DNA of 64,000 nt from contig NZ_CP015849.1 of NCBI RefSeq assembly GCF_001654495.1, positions 6,675,001-6,739,000 of the forward strand, read 5' to 3'. Of the stretch, positions 24,251 to 33,352 are shown one piece after another. This DNA comes from Streptomyces sp. SAT1. GTDB lineage: Bacteria; Actinomycetota; Actinomycetes; Streptomycetales; Streptomycetaceae. The stretch's first letter is position 1, and each line of letters begins with the position of its first letter. A program made the translations under genes and the position numbers. The notes under the pieces were generated by a model. That model did no database searches. It saw only the letters and a list, made by a program, of their open reading frames with translations, and was not told the origin of the DNA.

Positions 24251-26338
24251 ATGGCTGAACGGGGAGCGCACGCCCTGGCACTCCCGGACGACTGGCCCGC
24301 GCACCCGGATCCGATCCTGGCACTCAACCGCATGGGCAGCTTCGACTGGGATCTGGACACCGGTCTGCTCAGCATGGACGCGCAGACGCACAGGATCTTC
24401 GACCTCACCCCCGAGGAGTACGACGGCCGCCCCGAGAGCCTGGGCCGCCGGGTCCCCGCCGCCGAGGGCCGCCGCCTGGACGCCATGGTGAGCCGCGCCC
24501 TGCGGGAGGGCCGCGAGAACTACGGCACCTACATGCGGCTGCGCCGCCGCGACGGCACGCTGCGCTGGATCCACACCCAGGGCTACATCCGCCGGGACGC
24601 GGCCGGGCGCCCGCACCGGATCATCGGGATCATCCGCGACGCCACCGAGGAACTGGACGACATCGCCGGCCGCCAGGAGCGGGTGACTCGGGCCGCCGCC
24701 CGGCGCGAGCAGACCAACGTCGTCCAGGCCACCACGGCGGCCCTCGCCCACGCGCACTCCGTCCAGGACGTCATCGACGTCGTCAAGGACAGCCACGGAC
24801 TGGCCCTGCTCGGCTCCACCAGCCTGGTCCTCGGCCTGGTCGAGGCCGGCCGCCTCCGGCTGGTCGCCGAGGGCCCCGAGGGCAGCTCCGTGCCCGGCAC
24901 CCGCGTCACCCGGATCGACGAGCCCTACCCGATGAGCGAGGCCGTGCGGACCCTCAGCCCGTGCTTCATCGAGTCCCCGGAGGACTTCGCCGAGCGCTAC
25001 CCCATCCTGTGGCCGCACATCACCGGACTGCGCATCACCTCGGCCGCCTACCTCCCGCTGATCGCCCAGGGCCGCCCCATCGGCGGCATGGGCCTGCTCT
25101 ACAGCGGCCGGCACGGCTTCACCCAGGAGGAGCGCAACCTGCTGGTCGCCCTGGGCAGCAGCATCGCGCAGAGCCTCCAGCGCGCCATGCTCTACGAGCA
25201 GGAGAAGGACCTCGCCCAGGGCCTCCAGCAGGCCATGCTGCCGCGCACCATCCCCAGCGTCCCCGGCGCCGACGTCGCCGTGCGCTACCGCTCCGGCTAC
25301 GCGGGCGGCTCCCTGGGCCGCGACATCGGCGGCGACTGGTACGACCTGATCCCGCTGCCCGGCGGCCGGGTCGGCGCGGTCATCGGCGACGTCCAGGGCC
25401 ACGACACGCACGCCGCCGCCGTCATGGGCCAGCTCCGCATCGTGCTGCGCGCCTACGCCGCCGAGGGCCACACCCCGGCCACCGTGATGGCCCGCGCCTC
25501 CGTCTTCCTGCACGAACTGGACACCGACCGCTTCGCGACCTGCCTGTACGCGGAGGCCGACCTGTCCACCGGCGTGGTCCAGGTGGTCCGCGCCGGGCAC
25601 ATCGACCCGCTGGTGCGGCACGTCGACGGCAGCTGCCGCCGGGTCGAGGTCGACGGCGGCCTGCCGCTCGGCCTGTCCGCCGAGTTCGGCAGCCTGGAGT
25701 ACCCGGTGTGCGCCATGGAGCTCGACCCCGGGCAGTCCCTGGTGCTGTGCACCGACGGCCTCGTCGAGCAGCCCGGCGCCGACCTCGACGACGGCATGCG
25801 CGCCCTGGTCGACATGATCGGCGCGGGCCCCGAGGACGTACGCGACCTCGCCGACCAGCTGATCGCCATGGCGGAGGAGCGCGGCGGGGACGACGACGTG
25901 GCCCTGCTGGTGCTGCGCCGCCGCGCGCTCGCCGAACGCCGGCCCGAGGGCCGTCTCCAGCACCATGTCGCACCGGGCGACCCCGAGGCGCTGACCCGGG
26001 CCCGCCACATGATCCGCGCCACCGTGCGCTCCTGGGGCGCCCGCGAGCGCTCCGACGAGATCGAACTCGTGGCCGACGAACTCATCACCAACGCCCTGAT
26101 GCACACCGAGGGCGCCGCCGTGGTGACCCTGCGGGTGCTCAGCGGCACCGACCGGCGGCTGCGAGTGGAGGTCGAGGACTCCTCCAGTGCCCTGCCGCGC
26201 CGCCGCGAACCGGGGGAGCAGGGCGTCTCCGGGCGCGGGCTGCTCCTCGTCGACCGGCTCACCGACGTGTGGGGCGTGGAGGCGCGCGGCGGCGGCAAGT
26301 GTCTGTGGAGCGAGTTCGTCATAGACGAGCCGGAGTGA
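24251..26338 (+). CDS. PAS-GAF-SpoIIE phosphatase with C-terminal HATPase (anti-sigma kinase type)
   Basis: 695 residues, cytoplasmic. Domains in order: PAS about 28-137 (MGSFDWDLDTGLLSMD, then RWIHTQGYIRRD), a GAF-like sensor about 150-330, a PP2C-type SpoIIE phosphatase about 335-565 (metal motifs IGGDWYDLIPLPGGR, IGDVQGHD, LCTDGLVE, GGDDDVALLVL), and an RsbW-like HATPase about 575-690 (ELVADELITNALMHT, then SGRGLLLVDRLTDVWGV). Proteins of this layout act in Streptomyces partner-switching: the phosphatase reactivates an anti-anti-sigma factor while the kinase half can phosphorylate it or bind a sigma factor. No sigma or antagonist gene is adjacent, so its partner is unknown. The ATG follows AAGGTGGG. 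Confidence 0.93.
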   Translation: MAERGAHALALPDDWPAHPDPILALNRMGSFDWDLDTGLLSMDAQTHRIFDLTPEEYDGRPESLGRRVPAAEGRRLDAMVSRALREGRENYGTYMRLRRRDGTLRWIHTQGYIRRDAAGRPHRIIGIIRDATEELDDIAGRQERVTRAAARREQTNVVQATTAALAHAHSVQDVIDVVKDSHGLALLGSTSLVLGLVEAGRLRLVAEGPEGSSVPGTRVTRIDEPYPMSEAVRTLSPCFIESPEDFAERYPILWPHITGLRITSAAYLPLIAQGRPIGGMGLLYSGRHGFTQEERNLLVALGSSIAQSLQRAMLYEQEKDLAQGLQQAMLPRTIPSVPGADVAVRYRSGYAGGSLGRDIGGDWYDLIPLPGGRVGAVIGDVQGHDTHAAAVMGQLRIVLRAYAAEGHTPATVMARASVFLHELDTDRFATCLYAEADLSTGVVQVVRAGHIDPLVRHVDGSCRRVEVDGGLPLGLSAEFGSLEYPVCAMELDPGQSLVLCTDGLVEQPGADLDDGMRALVDMIGAGPEDVRDLADQLIAMAEERGGDDDVALLVLRRRALAERRPEGRLQHHVAPGDPEALTRARHMIRATVRSWGARERSDEIELVADELITNALMHTEGAAVVTLRVLSGTDRRLRVEVEDSSSALPRRREPGEQGVSGRGLLLVDRLTDVWGVEARGGGKCLWSEFVIDEPE

Positions 26339-26411
26339 GCGTCCGGGGGACCGGTCCGGGCTGCGGTCCGTGCCGCGTGGCGGTGTCAGTGGGCGGTGGC
26401 ACTCTGGAACC

Positions 26412-27275
26412 ATGCCGGAACTGCCCGAGGTGGAAGCGCTCAGGGACTTCCTGACCGAAAATCTGGTCGGTCACGAAGTGGTCCGGGTGCTGCCCGTCGC
26501 CATCAGCGTCCTGAAGACCTACGACCCGCCGGTCACCGCTCTGGAGGGCCGCGAGGTCACCTCCGTCGGCCGGTACGGCAAGTTCCTCGACCTGGCGACC
26601 GACGGCGGCCCGCACCTGGTCACCCATCTGGCGCGGGCCGGGTGGCTCCAGTGGCGGGACCGCCTCCCGGACGGCCCGCCCCGGCCCGGCAAGGGCCCCC
26701 TCGCCCTGCGGGTCGCCCTGGAGACCGGCGCGGGCTTCGACCTCACCGAGGCCGGCACCCAGAAGCGGCTCGCGGTGTACGTCGTGCCGGACCCGCAGGA
26801 GGTGCCCGGAGTCGCCCGCCTCGGTCCGGACCCGCTGGCCGACGACTTCGACGAGGAGCGCTTCGCCGGGCTGCTCGCGGAGGAGCGGCGGCAGCTCAAG
26901 GGCGCCCTGCGCGACCAGAGCCTGATCGCGGGCGTGGGCAACGCCTACAGCGACGAGATCCTGCACGCGGCCCGGATGTCCCCGTTCAAGCTGGCCGCCT
27001 CCCTGACCCCGCAGGAGACCGGGCGGCTGTACGAGGCGCTGCGCACCACCCTGACCGAGGCCGTCGAGCGCTCCAGGGGCATCGCGGCCGGCTGGCTGAA
27101 GGCGGAGAAGAAGAGCGGCCTGCGGGTGCACGGCCGCACCGGCGAGCCCTGCCCGGTGTGCGGCGACACCATCCGCGAGGTCTCCTTCAGCGACTCCTCG
27201 CTCCAGTACTGCCCGACCTGCCAGACGGGCGGCAAGCCGCTCGCGGACCGCAGACTCTCCCGGCTGCTCAAGTAG
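26412..27275 (+). CDS. Fpg/Nei-family DNA glycosylase/AP lyase
   Basis: 287 residues. The N-terminus MPELPEVEALRDFL gives the catalytic Pro2 and Glu3 once Met is removed. The helix-two-turn-helix region contains QSLIAGVGNAYSDEILHAA, with the conserved Asn that binds the lesion backbone. The zinc finger at the C-terminus is intact (CPVCGDTIREVSF to YCPTC, C-x2-C and C-x2-C), ending in a short Lys/Arg tail. It removes oxidised bases in base excision repair. Fpg (8-oxoG) versus Nei (oxidised pyrimidines) cannot be settled by eye. It starts 73 bases after the phosphatase gene. Confidence 0.93.
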   Translation: MPELPEVEALRDFLTENLVGHEVVRVLPVAISVLKTYDPPVTALEGREVTSVGRYGKFLDLATDGGPHLVTHLARAGWLQWRDRLPDGPPRPGKGPLALRVALETGAGFDLTEAGTQKRLAVYVVPDPQEVPGVARLGPDPLADDFDEERFAGLLAEERRQLKGALRDQSLIAGVGNAYSDEILHAARMSPFKLAASLTPQETGRLYEALRTTLTEAVERSRGIAAGWLKAEKKSGLRVHGRTGEPCPVCGDTIREVSFSDSSLQYCPTCQTGGKPLADRRLSRLLK

Positions 27276-27301
27276 CCCGGCCCGCCCGGCGGCCCGGCCG
27301 C

Positions 27302-27335
27302 GCCGGGGCGTGCCGGGGCGTGCCGGGGCGTGCCG
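27302..27335. repeat. 10-bp tandem repeats after the glycosylase gene
   Basis: GCCGGGGCGT is repeated three times in a row (27302-27331) and followed by a partial copy. It lies between convergent genes and has no coding structure. This looks like replication slippage. Confidence 0.7.
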
Positions 27336-27452
27336 AGCGTCGGCGGGCGCCGCCCGTCCGCCGTGCGCACCCGGACCGGGCACCCCGCGCTTGGTGCGGC
27401 GAGGCGCCGCCGTCCGGAGCGCCGTGCCGCGGAGCCGGACCCGGTCAGAACA

Positions 27453-27968
27453 TCAGAACAGATGGATGGCCAGATGCCCCAGGGGCAGCCCGAGCTGCCA
27501 GGCGGGCGTCCACACCTTGGGGCCCTCGTCCTCGCCCACCGCGCCCGCGCCGTCCGGCACCGCGTCCAGATCGGGCGCGAGCAGTTCGGTCTCCTCCAGC
27601 CAGCGCCAGGCGGCCTCGGCCAGCGCGAGGTCGGGGGAGGGGACGCCCCGGGCGTACGCGTCGGCGGCGAGGCAGGCCACCCGCTCGCGCACCCAGTCCT
27701 GCCACGGCTGGTCGTACGCGGTGAGCGACAGCCAGGTCTCCAGCTGCGAGACCACCCGGATGCCGGACAGCTCGCCGCCGGTGTCGGACAGGAAGACGGT
27801 CAGCGCCAGCGCGTCCCGTCCGGCGCGGAACTCCACCGACGCCGGGGGCATCAGGTCGCCCGTGCGCAGCAGTTCGTCGGCGATGTACTCGGCGTAGAAC
27901 CAGGCCATGGGGACGTCCGGATCACCGCCGTGGCCGCCCTCCGTGTTCTCGTGCCCTCTGTGCTGCAT
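27453..27968 (-). CDS. Conserved hypothetical protein, acidic
   Basis: 171 residues from ATG 27968 (GGAAGG upstream). I do not recognise a named domain. After a His/Gly-rich start (residues 1-20), it is a compact alpha/beta protein: MAWFYAEYIADELLRTGDL, then VEFRAGRDALALTVFLSD, SGIRVVSQLETWLSLTAYDQ, DWVRERVACLAADAYARG and a Trp/Leu-rich C-terminus (WRWLEETELLAPDLD, WQLGLPLGHLAIHLF). There is no signal peptide or membrane helix. Codon use is native. It lies 147 bases downstream of the ECF sigma factor gene on the same strand; an alternative start at the internal MAWF would drop 21 residues. Confidence 0.7.
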   Translation of the reverse strand: MQHRGHENTEGGHGGDPDVPMAWFYAEYIADELLRTGDLMPPASVEFRAGRDALALTVFLSDTGGELSGIRVVSQLETWLSLTAYDQPWQDWVRERVACLAADAYARGVPSPDLALAEAAWRWLEETELLAPDLDAVPDGAGAVGEDEGPKVWTPAWQLGLPLGHLAIHLF

Positions 27969-28115
27969 CCCTTCCCGCCTTCCTCCGGTGCGTGCGCGTC
28001 GCCCGAGCCCCGGCTCCCGGGACCATGCCCCCACGGAACACGGATGAGAACAGCCGATTACCCAACAGGGGTCCACAGCAAGGCGCTTTACGGAGGCTTG
28101 ACCCATGAGTCCGTT

Positions 28116-28718
28116 TCACCGCAGGTCGGCCGCGTAACCGGGAAGCACCCTGCGCAGGGCGCGCAGCGCGTAGTACGCACGGGACTTCACGGTACCGGGC
28201 GGAATGCCCAGGGTTTCGGCGGCCTCCGCCACACTGGCCCCGCGGAAGTACACGAGCACCAGGACGTCACGGTGCTGCGGAGTGAGTGTCTTCACAGCGC
28301 GCCGCACATCGAGGGTGGCGGCGGACCGTTCGGCGTGGTCGGCCATCACCCGCGCGTTCTCCAGGACGGCGTCGCCGACCTCGGGCGGCCGGGCCTGCCG
28401 GGCCCGGCGCGCGTCGATGGCCAGCCGCCGCGCGACGGTCAGCAGCCAGGGCCGTACGGAGTCGAAGGTCTCGGCGCGCAGCGCCTCGGGGTGCTGCCAG
28501 GCCCGCACCAGCGTCTCCTGGAGCAGGTCCTCGGCGCGCTGCCGGTCGCCGTCGCACAGCCGCAGCAGCAGCGCGAACAGCGGCCGTGCGTGCTCGCGCT
28601 GGAGCACGGCGAGTTCGTGTTCGGCGGTCGTCGTCCCGGCGCCCGCCGTCCGGGCGGCCGTGACGTCGGCGGGCGCCCCGGTGGTCGGCGGCGCGGGCGG
28701 GAGGGTGGTTCCGGCCAT
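28116..28718 (-). CDS. ECF-subfamily RNA polymerase sigma factor
   Basis: About 200 residues from ATG 28718. Region 2 is ARPLFALLLRLCDGDRQRAEDLLQETLVRAWQH with the classical DLLQETLVRAW helix and TFDSVRPWLLTVARRLAIDA. Region 4 is TLTPQHRDVLVLVYFRGASV, followed by AEAAETLGIPPGTVKSRAYY. No zinc-binding anti-sigma gene is adjacent, unlike many ECF pairs. The frame stays open with fairly coding-like composition to an ATG at 28952, so an N-terminal extension of about 78 residues is possible, although it would take most of the divergent promoter. The start is therefore uncertain. Confidence 0.88.
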   Translation of the reverse strand: MAGTTLPPAPPTTGAPADVTAARTAGAGTTTAEHELAVLQREHARPLFALLLRLCDGDRQRAEDLLQETLVRAWQHPEALRAETFDSVRPWLLTVARRLAIDARRARQARPPEVGDAVLENARVMADHAERSAATLDVRRAVKTLTPQHRDVLVLVYFRGASVAEAAETLGIPPGTVKSRAYYALRALRRVLPGYAADLR

Positions 28719-29013
28719 CATGGCCGTATGGCACCGCAGGGTGCCGTCCGGGGACAGGGTGCGCGCGGCGCTGTGCGGCGGACGGTCGATCGCGTCGTTG
28801 AACGGTGCGACGAACGGTCCGTCAGATGCCGGTGACGGTACGGAACGCCGGGCGCCCGGGGTCCGGCGGCTGCCGGACAGGGGCCGGTGCGCACCGGACG
28901 GACCAATCAGGGCACCGCCGCTGTTTGCGGCGACGGCCCGCTTCGTACCCATCTGACTAACGCTTGTCCGCCGATATGACCGAATGATCGAACGCCCGCT
29001 CTGAAGGGAACCG

Positions 29014-30177
29014 ATGTTCGCACGCCGACACCAGGTGGCCCTGGCCGTGACGGCCGTCCTCACCGCGGCGGCGGCCTGCCAGGCCGGCCACCACGAGCAG
29101 CGGCCCGCGGCGGCCGCACCCCCGGCGTCCGCGGCCGGCACCCGCCCGGCCGCCACCGCGTTCACCCTGCTGGCCTCCGGCGCCGTCCGGCCGGACGCCT
29201 CGGTCGTCGAGCGGGCCGCCTTCGACGCGGGCGGCGCCGGCCACGACTTCCGGCCCCTGCTGGAGGGCGTCGCCCCGGCCGTCTCCGGCGCGGACGTGGC
29301 CCTGTGCCACCTGGACGCCGTACAGGCCCCCGAGGAGGCGCCCGCCGCCGCGTCCCCCGGCATGTTCCCGCCGGAACTGGCCCCAGCGCTCGCCGCCACC
29401 GGCTACGACGGCTGCGCCACCGCCTCCGCGCACACCCTGGACGACGGCGCCGACGGGGTCCGCCGCACCCTGGACGCCCTGGACCGCGCCGGGATCCGGC
29501 ACGCCGGATCGGCCCGCACCGAGGACGAGGCGCGCGGCGCCCTCCTGCGCGCCGGTTCCGCGCTGGTCGCCCATCTGGCCTACAGCCGGGGCCCGGACCG
29601 GCCGTCGCCCGCCGGACAGCCCTGGTCGCTGCGCCTGCTCGACACCGACCGGATCCTCGCCGACGCGCGGGCCGCCCGGCAGGCGGGCGCCGACGTCGTC
29701 GTGGTGTCCCTGGACTGGGGCGACCCGCACCAGGACGGCCCGGACGCGGAGCAGACGGAACTGGCGCGCCGGCTCACCGCCGCACGCACCGGCGCCCGCC
29801 CCGCCGTCGACCTGATCCTCGGGACCGGCGCCCGGACGCCCCAGCCCTACGAGAAGGTGGGCGGCACCTGGGTGGTCTACGGCACCGGCGACAAGATCGC
29901 GGGCCCGCAGCCCGGCACCGCCGCCCCGCTCGACCCGCGCACCGGCCGGAGCACCCTGGCCCGCTTCACCTTCGCCCCGCCCGCCAGGGCCGGCGGGCGC
30001 TGGGAGGTGACCCGGGCCGAGTTCATGCCCGAACTGTTCGACCCCGACGCCGGACGGGTGGTGGACGTCGACGAGGCCATCGGCCGGGGCGCCGACCTCC
30101 AGGCCGTACGCGACGGGATCCGGGACGCGGTGCTCGCCCGGGGCGCGGCGAAGGACGGGCTGGTGATGGGCCGCTGA
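29014..30177 (+). CDS. CapA-like (poly-gamma-glutamate synthesis) lipoprotein, divergent
   Basis: 387 residues with a lipoprotein signal (VALAVTAVLTAAAACQAG). The body follows the CapA metallophosphoesterase layout: TLLASGAVRPDASV, FRPLLEGVAPAVSGADVALC, AATGYDGCATASAHTLDDG, RAGIRHAGSARTEDEA and VVVVSLDWGDPHQ. Compared with typical CapA proteins, the Asn of the SxxNNH motif is replaced (ATASAHTLDDG) and the usual GHHPHVxQP motif reads GTGARTPQPYEK, so two likely metal-ligand sites are altered. Catalysis may be lost or changed. It diverges from the ECF sigma gene, and a 15-bp hairpin separates it from the convergent permease. Confidence 0.8.
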   Translation: MFARRHQVALAVTAVLTAAAACQAGHHEQRPAAAAPPASAAGTRPAATAFTLLASGAVRPDASVVERAAFDAGGAGHDFRPLLEGVAPAVSGADVALCHLDAVQAPEEAPAAASPGMFPPELAPALAATGYDGCATASAHTLDDGADGVRRTLDALDRAGIRHAGSARTEDEARGALLRAGSALVAHLAYSRGPDRPSPAGQPWSLRLLDTDRILADARAARQAGADVVVVSLDWGDPHQDGPDAEQTELARRLTAARTGARPAVDLILGTGARTPQPYEKVGGTWVVYGTGDKIAGPQPGTAAPLDPRTGRSTLARFTFAPPARAGGRWEVTRAEFMPELFDPDAGRVVDVDEAIGRGADLQAVRDGIRDAVLARGAAKDGLVMGR

Positions 30178-30218
30178 CCGCCCGGCGGCGGGGGACAGGC
30201 CCGGCGGCGGGGGACCGG

Positions 30219-30254
30219 CCCGGCGGCACGGCGCGTGACCGCCGCGCCGCCGGG
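30219..30254. terminator. 15-bp bidirectional hairpin
   Basis: CCCGGCGGCACGGCG (30219-30233) pairs with 30240-30254 with one mismatch across a 6-base loop. It lies between the ends of convergent genes (stop codons 30177 and 30270), the expected place for a shared terminator. Confidence 0.7.
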
Positions 30255-30269
30255 CCGGGCCGCCGTCCG

Positions 30270-31697
30270 TCAACTCTTCGGGCCGCGCCCCGGCGCCAGC
30301 GCGGAGCGCTTGTACGAGTAGCCGAAGTAGATGACGCAGCCGATCAGGAACCACACCACGAACCGCACCCACGTCTGCCACTGGAGGAACGTGATCAGCC
30401 AGATGGAGAAGACGATCCCGAGCGCGGGCACGAACGGCATCCACGGGGTGCGGAAGGAACGCGGCAGCTCGGGCTGCCGGTAGCGCAGCACGATCACCGC
30501 CGTGCAGACCACCACGAACGCCAGCAGGATCCCGATGTTGGTCAGCTCGGCCGCCTCCGCGATCGGCAGGAACCCGGCGATCACGGCGGACGCGATCCCG
30601 ACGATCCACGTCACGCGCGTCGGCACGTGCCGGGTGGGGTGCGTCTTGGCGAACCAGCGCGGCAGCAGCCCGTCCCGGGACATCGAGAACCACACCCGGG
30701 TCACCCCCAGCATGAACGTGAACATCACGGTGAGGATGCCGATGATCGCGCCCACCGCGATCACGTCCGCCAGGCTGCTCAGCCCCACCGACTTGAACGC
30801 GGTCGAGAAGCCGCTCTCCTTGTCGATGTCCTTGTAGTTCTGCATGCCGGTGAGCACCAGGCAGGCCGCCACGTACAGCACCATCGCGATGGCCAGCGAG
30901 TAGATGATCGCCTTCGGCATGTGCCGCTGCGCGTCCTTGGACTCCTCGGCCGCCGTCGACATGGCGTCGTAGCCGAAGACCGCGAAGAACACGGTGGCCG
31001 CGCCGGTGAACGCCCCGCCGACCCCGAAGGGGAAGAACGGGTGGTAGTTGGCGCTGTTGATGTGGAAGACACCCACCAGGATCACCACCAGCACCACGAC
31101 GACCTTCAGCGCCACCACGACCGTCTCGAAACGGGCCGCGCTGCGGATGCCGAGGTTCAGCAGCCAGGCGATGAGCAGGCACAGGATCGCCGCGAACAGG
31201 TCGACCCGGTGCCCGGAGCCGGTGCCGGGCGCGCCCAGCATCCAGGCCGGCAGATGCGCGCCCATGTCCTCGACGAGGAAGCTGAAGTACCCGGAGATGC
31301 CGATGGCGACCACCGCCACGATCGCCGTGTACTCCAGCAGCAGGTCCCAGCCGATGAACCAGCCGGCGAACTCGCCGAGCACCGCGTAGCCGTAGGTGTA
31401 CGCCGAGCCCGCCTTCGGGATCATCCCGGCGAACTCCGCGTACGACAGCGCGGCCGCGGCGCTGGCCACGCCCGCGATCAGGAAGGAGACGAGCACCGCA
31501 GGACCGGCCGTGCCGTTGGCCACCGTGCCGGCCAGCGTGAAGATGCCCGCCCCGATGATGCCGCCCACACCGATCGCCGTGAGCTGCCACAGCCCGAGCG
31601 ACCGTTCGAGTTTCGGTCCTTCGCCGCCTTCCGTCTCCTCGATGTGTTCGATGGGTTTACGGCGGAGAATGCCCTCACCCATGCGGAGCCCGGCCAT
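30270..31697 (-). CDS. APC-family amino acid permease
   Basis: 475 residues from ATG 31697, with GAGGTGAGG upstream; the longer frame has no ribosome site. About twelve membrane helices. TM1 carries the unwound glycine motif IGVGGIIGAGIFTLAG, TM2 AALSYAEFAGMIPKAGSAYT, and TM6 has FFAVFGYDAMSTAAEESKDA, all typical of cationic amino acid/YfnA-type transporters. The loop PKAIIYSLAIAMVLYV and a C-terminal IWLITFLQWQTW match this group. The substrate cannot be chosen by eye. It is transcribed in the same direction as the universal stress protein gene upstream, separated by 118 bases. Confidence 0.93.
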   Translation of the reverse strand: MAGLRMGEGILRRKPIEHIEETEGGEGPKLERSLGLWQLTAIGVGGIIGAGIFTLAGTVANGTAGPAVLVSFLIAGVASAAAALSYAEFAGMIPKAGSAYTYGYAVLGEFAGWFIGWDLLLEYTAIVAVVAIGISGYFSFLVEDMGAHLPAWMLGAPGTGSGHRVDLFAAILCLLIAWLLNLGIRSAARFETVVVALKVVVVLVVILVGVFHINSANYHPFFPFGVGGAFTGAATVFFAVFGYDAMSTAAEESKDAQRHMPKAIIYSLAIAMVLYVAACLVLTGMQNYKDIDKESGFSTAFKSVGLSSLADVIAVGAIIGILTVMFTFMLGVTRVWFSMSRDGLLPRWFAKTHPTRHVPTRVTWIVGIASAVIAGFLPIAEAAELTNIGILLAFVVVCTAVIVLRYRQPELPRSFRTPWMPFVPALGIVFSIWLITFLQWQTWVRFVVWFLIGCVIYFGYSYKRSALAPGRGPKS

Positions 31698-31815
31698 GCG
31701 CCTCACCTCTTCGCAGACGGCAATCGGCTGACGGCGGATCATGATGGCCCAGCGCGGCCGGGTACGGAAGACGCCACGCACGCCCCGCCGGTCACGGGGA
31801 ACGCGGTGCGACGCC

Positions 31816-32295
31816 CTACGGCACCACCGTCACAGGCCACCTTCCCGCTTTCACCAGACGCACTGCCACCGAACCGATGATCCGATGACCCGCCTGCTCG
31901 GAGGCGCCGACGACCACCGCGTCCGCCTTGAGCTCGTCGGAGGCCGTCACCAGCCCGTTGTACGGATCACCGCGGAAGGTGTGGAACTCCCAGCGCACCT
32001 CGAATATCCCCTTGAGCCGTTCGGCGGACTCGCGGATCTGCTGGACGAGGTCCTCGGCGATCTCGTCGGTCGTGTCGGCCACCGGAGCGCCCAGCGCCGC
32101 CCCCGCCGACATCACCGGCTGCACGTACACGAGGGCCAGCCGCGCGCCCTGCCTGCGGGCGAGACCGGCGGCGTAGGCGGCGGCCCGCATCGAGGAGTCG
32201 GAGCCGTCCACCCCGGCCACGATCACCTTCGGCCCGTCGGTGCCCCGCTCGAACCGGGGCGCCTGCTGCTCGTGCTCCTCGTGCTGTTCCGTCAC
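31816..32295 (-). CDS. Universal stress protein family protein
   Basis: 159 residues from GTG 32295. Single UspA domain: VIVAGVDGSDSSMRAAAYAA at the start, LALVYVQPVMSAG, and a C-terminal ADAVVVGASEQAGHRIIGSVAVRLV followed by PVTVVP. The ATP-binding signature G-2x-G-9x-G-S is only partly met: the second Gly position reads GASE, so ATP binding may be weak. The gene stands alone upstream of the amino acid permease. The exact role is unknown, as for most Streptomyces Usp proteins. Confidence 0.9.
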   Translation of the reverse strand: MTEQHEEHEQQAPRFERGTDGPKVIVAGVDGSDSSMRAAAYAAGLARRQGARLALVYVQPVMSAGAALGAPVADTTDEIAEDLVQQIRESAERLKGIFEVRWEFHTFRGDPYNGLVTASDELKADAVVVGASEQAGHRIIGSVAVRLVKAGRWPVTVVP

Positions 32296-32402
32296 GCTGC
32301 GTAGCTTATCGGACGGGGCGCCGCCGGGCGCCAGCTGGTCCGGGCGGGTGTTTTCGTGCCGCCGTACCGGTGCCGCGGAGACTGTCCGGTCACTGATGAC
32401 TC

Positions 32403-33245
32403 ATGCAGAAGGATCAGTTGTTCACGCGGCGCCGGGCCTTGCTCGCCGGGGCCGCCGCTCTCGGCGCGGCAGGCGCCGCCGGCACGGCCGGACTGCTGCT
32501 CTCCGGTTCCTCCGGCGGTCCGCCGTCCGCGCCGCCCGCCGCGGGCCCGCAGGCACACAGCGCCCTCAGACCCTCCGCCTACCGTCTGCGGCCCCTGACC
32601 GGCGACGCCCCGCAGCGGATCAGGCCCCTGCCGACCGAGGTGCGCACCGCCCCGATCCTGAGCTTCTCCGGCCGCGGCAACACGATGCTCCTCACCTTCG
32701 ACGACGGACCCAACCCCGAGTACACCCCGCAGGTGCTGGACACGCTGGCCAAGTACGACATCCGGGCGACGTTCATGGTGTGCGGCGAGATGGCCGACTG
32801 GAACCGCGACCTGCTGGCCCGGATGGCCGACGAGGGCCACGTCGTCGGCAACCACACCTGGACCCACCCGCTGCTCACCCAGCTCAGCCGGAGCGAGATC
32901 CGCGACGAGATCGAGAGCACCAGCGACGTCATCGAGAAGGCGTACGGCGAGCGGCCCCTCTGGTTCCGCGCCCCCTACGGCGCCTGGAACCGCACGGTCT
33001 TCCGGCTCAACGCCGAACTCGGCATGGAGCCCCTGGCCTGGACCGTCGACAGCCTCGACTGGACGACGCCCGGCACCAAGGCCATCGTGCGCCGGGTGGA
33101 GCGGGGCGCCGCCCCCGGGGTGGTGGTGCTCTCCCACGACGCCGGGGGCGACCGCTCGCAGACCGTCCGGGCGCTGCGCACCTATCTGCCCAAGCTGCTG
33201 GACGAGGGCTACCACTTCACCGTCCCGCGCCGGAAATACACCTGA
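32403..33245 (+). CDS. Tat-secreted polysaccharide deacetylase (NodB domain)
   Basis: 280 residues. N-terminus is a twin-arginine signal (TRRRALLAGAAALGAAGAAG). The NodB domain has all five motifs: LTFDDGPNPEYTPQVLDTL (D100, D101), GNHTWTHP (H151, H155), FRAPYGAWN (R189), a DSLDWTTPG strand, and VVLSHDAGGDRSQT (H245). It is a metal-dependent esterase removing acetyl groups from a polysaccharide, probably chitin or peptidoglycan, at the cell surface. It stands between a divergent Usp gene and the convergent sortase, close to other cell-envelope genes. Confidence 0.93.
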   Translation: MQKDQLFTRRRALLAGAAALGAAGAAGTAGLLLSGSSGGPPSAPPAAGPQAHSALRPSAYRLRPLTGDAPQRIRPLPTEVRTAPILSFSGRGNTMLLTFDDGPNPEYTPQVLDTLAKYDIRATFMVCGEMADWNRDLLARMADEGHVVGNHTWTHPLLTQLSRSEIRDEIESTSDVIEKAYGERPLWFRAPYGAWNRTVFRLNAELGMEPLAWTVDSLDWTTPGTKAIVRRVERGAAPGVVVLSHDAGGDRSQTVRALRTYLPKLLDEGYHFTVPRRKYT

Positions 33246-33258
33246 CGCGCCCGCGCGC

Positions 33259-33278
33259 CCCCGGGTTCGCGCCCGGGG
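33259..33278. terminator. Short 7-bp hairpin after the deacetylase gene
   Basis: CCCCGGG (33259-33265) pairs with 33272-33278 around a 6-base loop, 14 bases after the deacetylase stop and before the end of the convergent sortase gene. The stem is short, so the call is tentative. Confidence 0.4.
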
Positions 33279-33352
33279 CCGCCCGCGCGTTCGTGTTCCG
33301 GGCCCGCCCGGCCGGCGGTGCCGCCGAGCCGGGGCGGACCCCGCCCCCGCCG

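Noticed and set aside
22704..24486. Alternative long minus-strand frame over the LMF1-like gene (about 590 codons)
   Set aside because: Arg/Ala/Gly-rich shadow in another frame; the LMF1 motifs are all in the frame ending at 22704.
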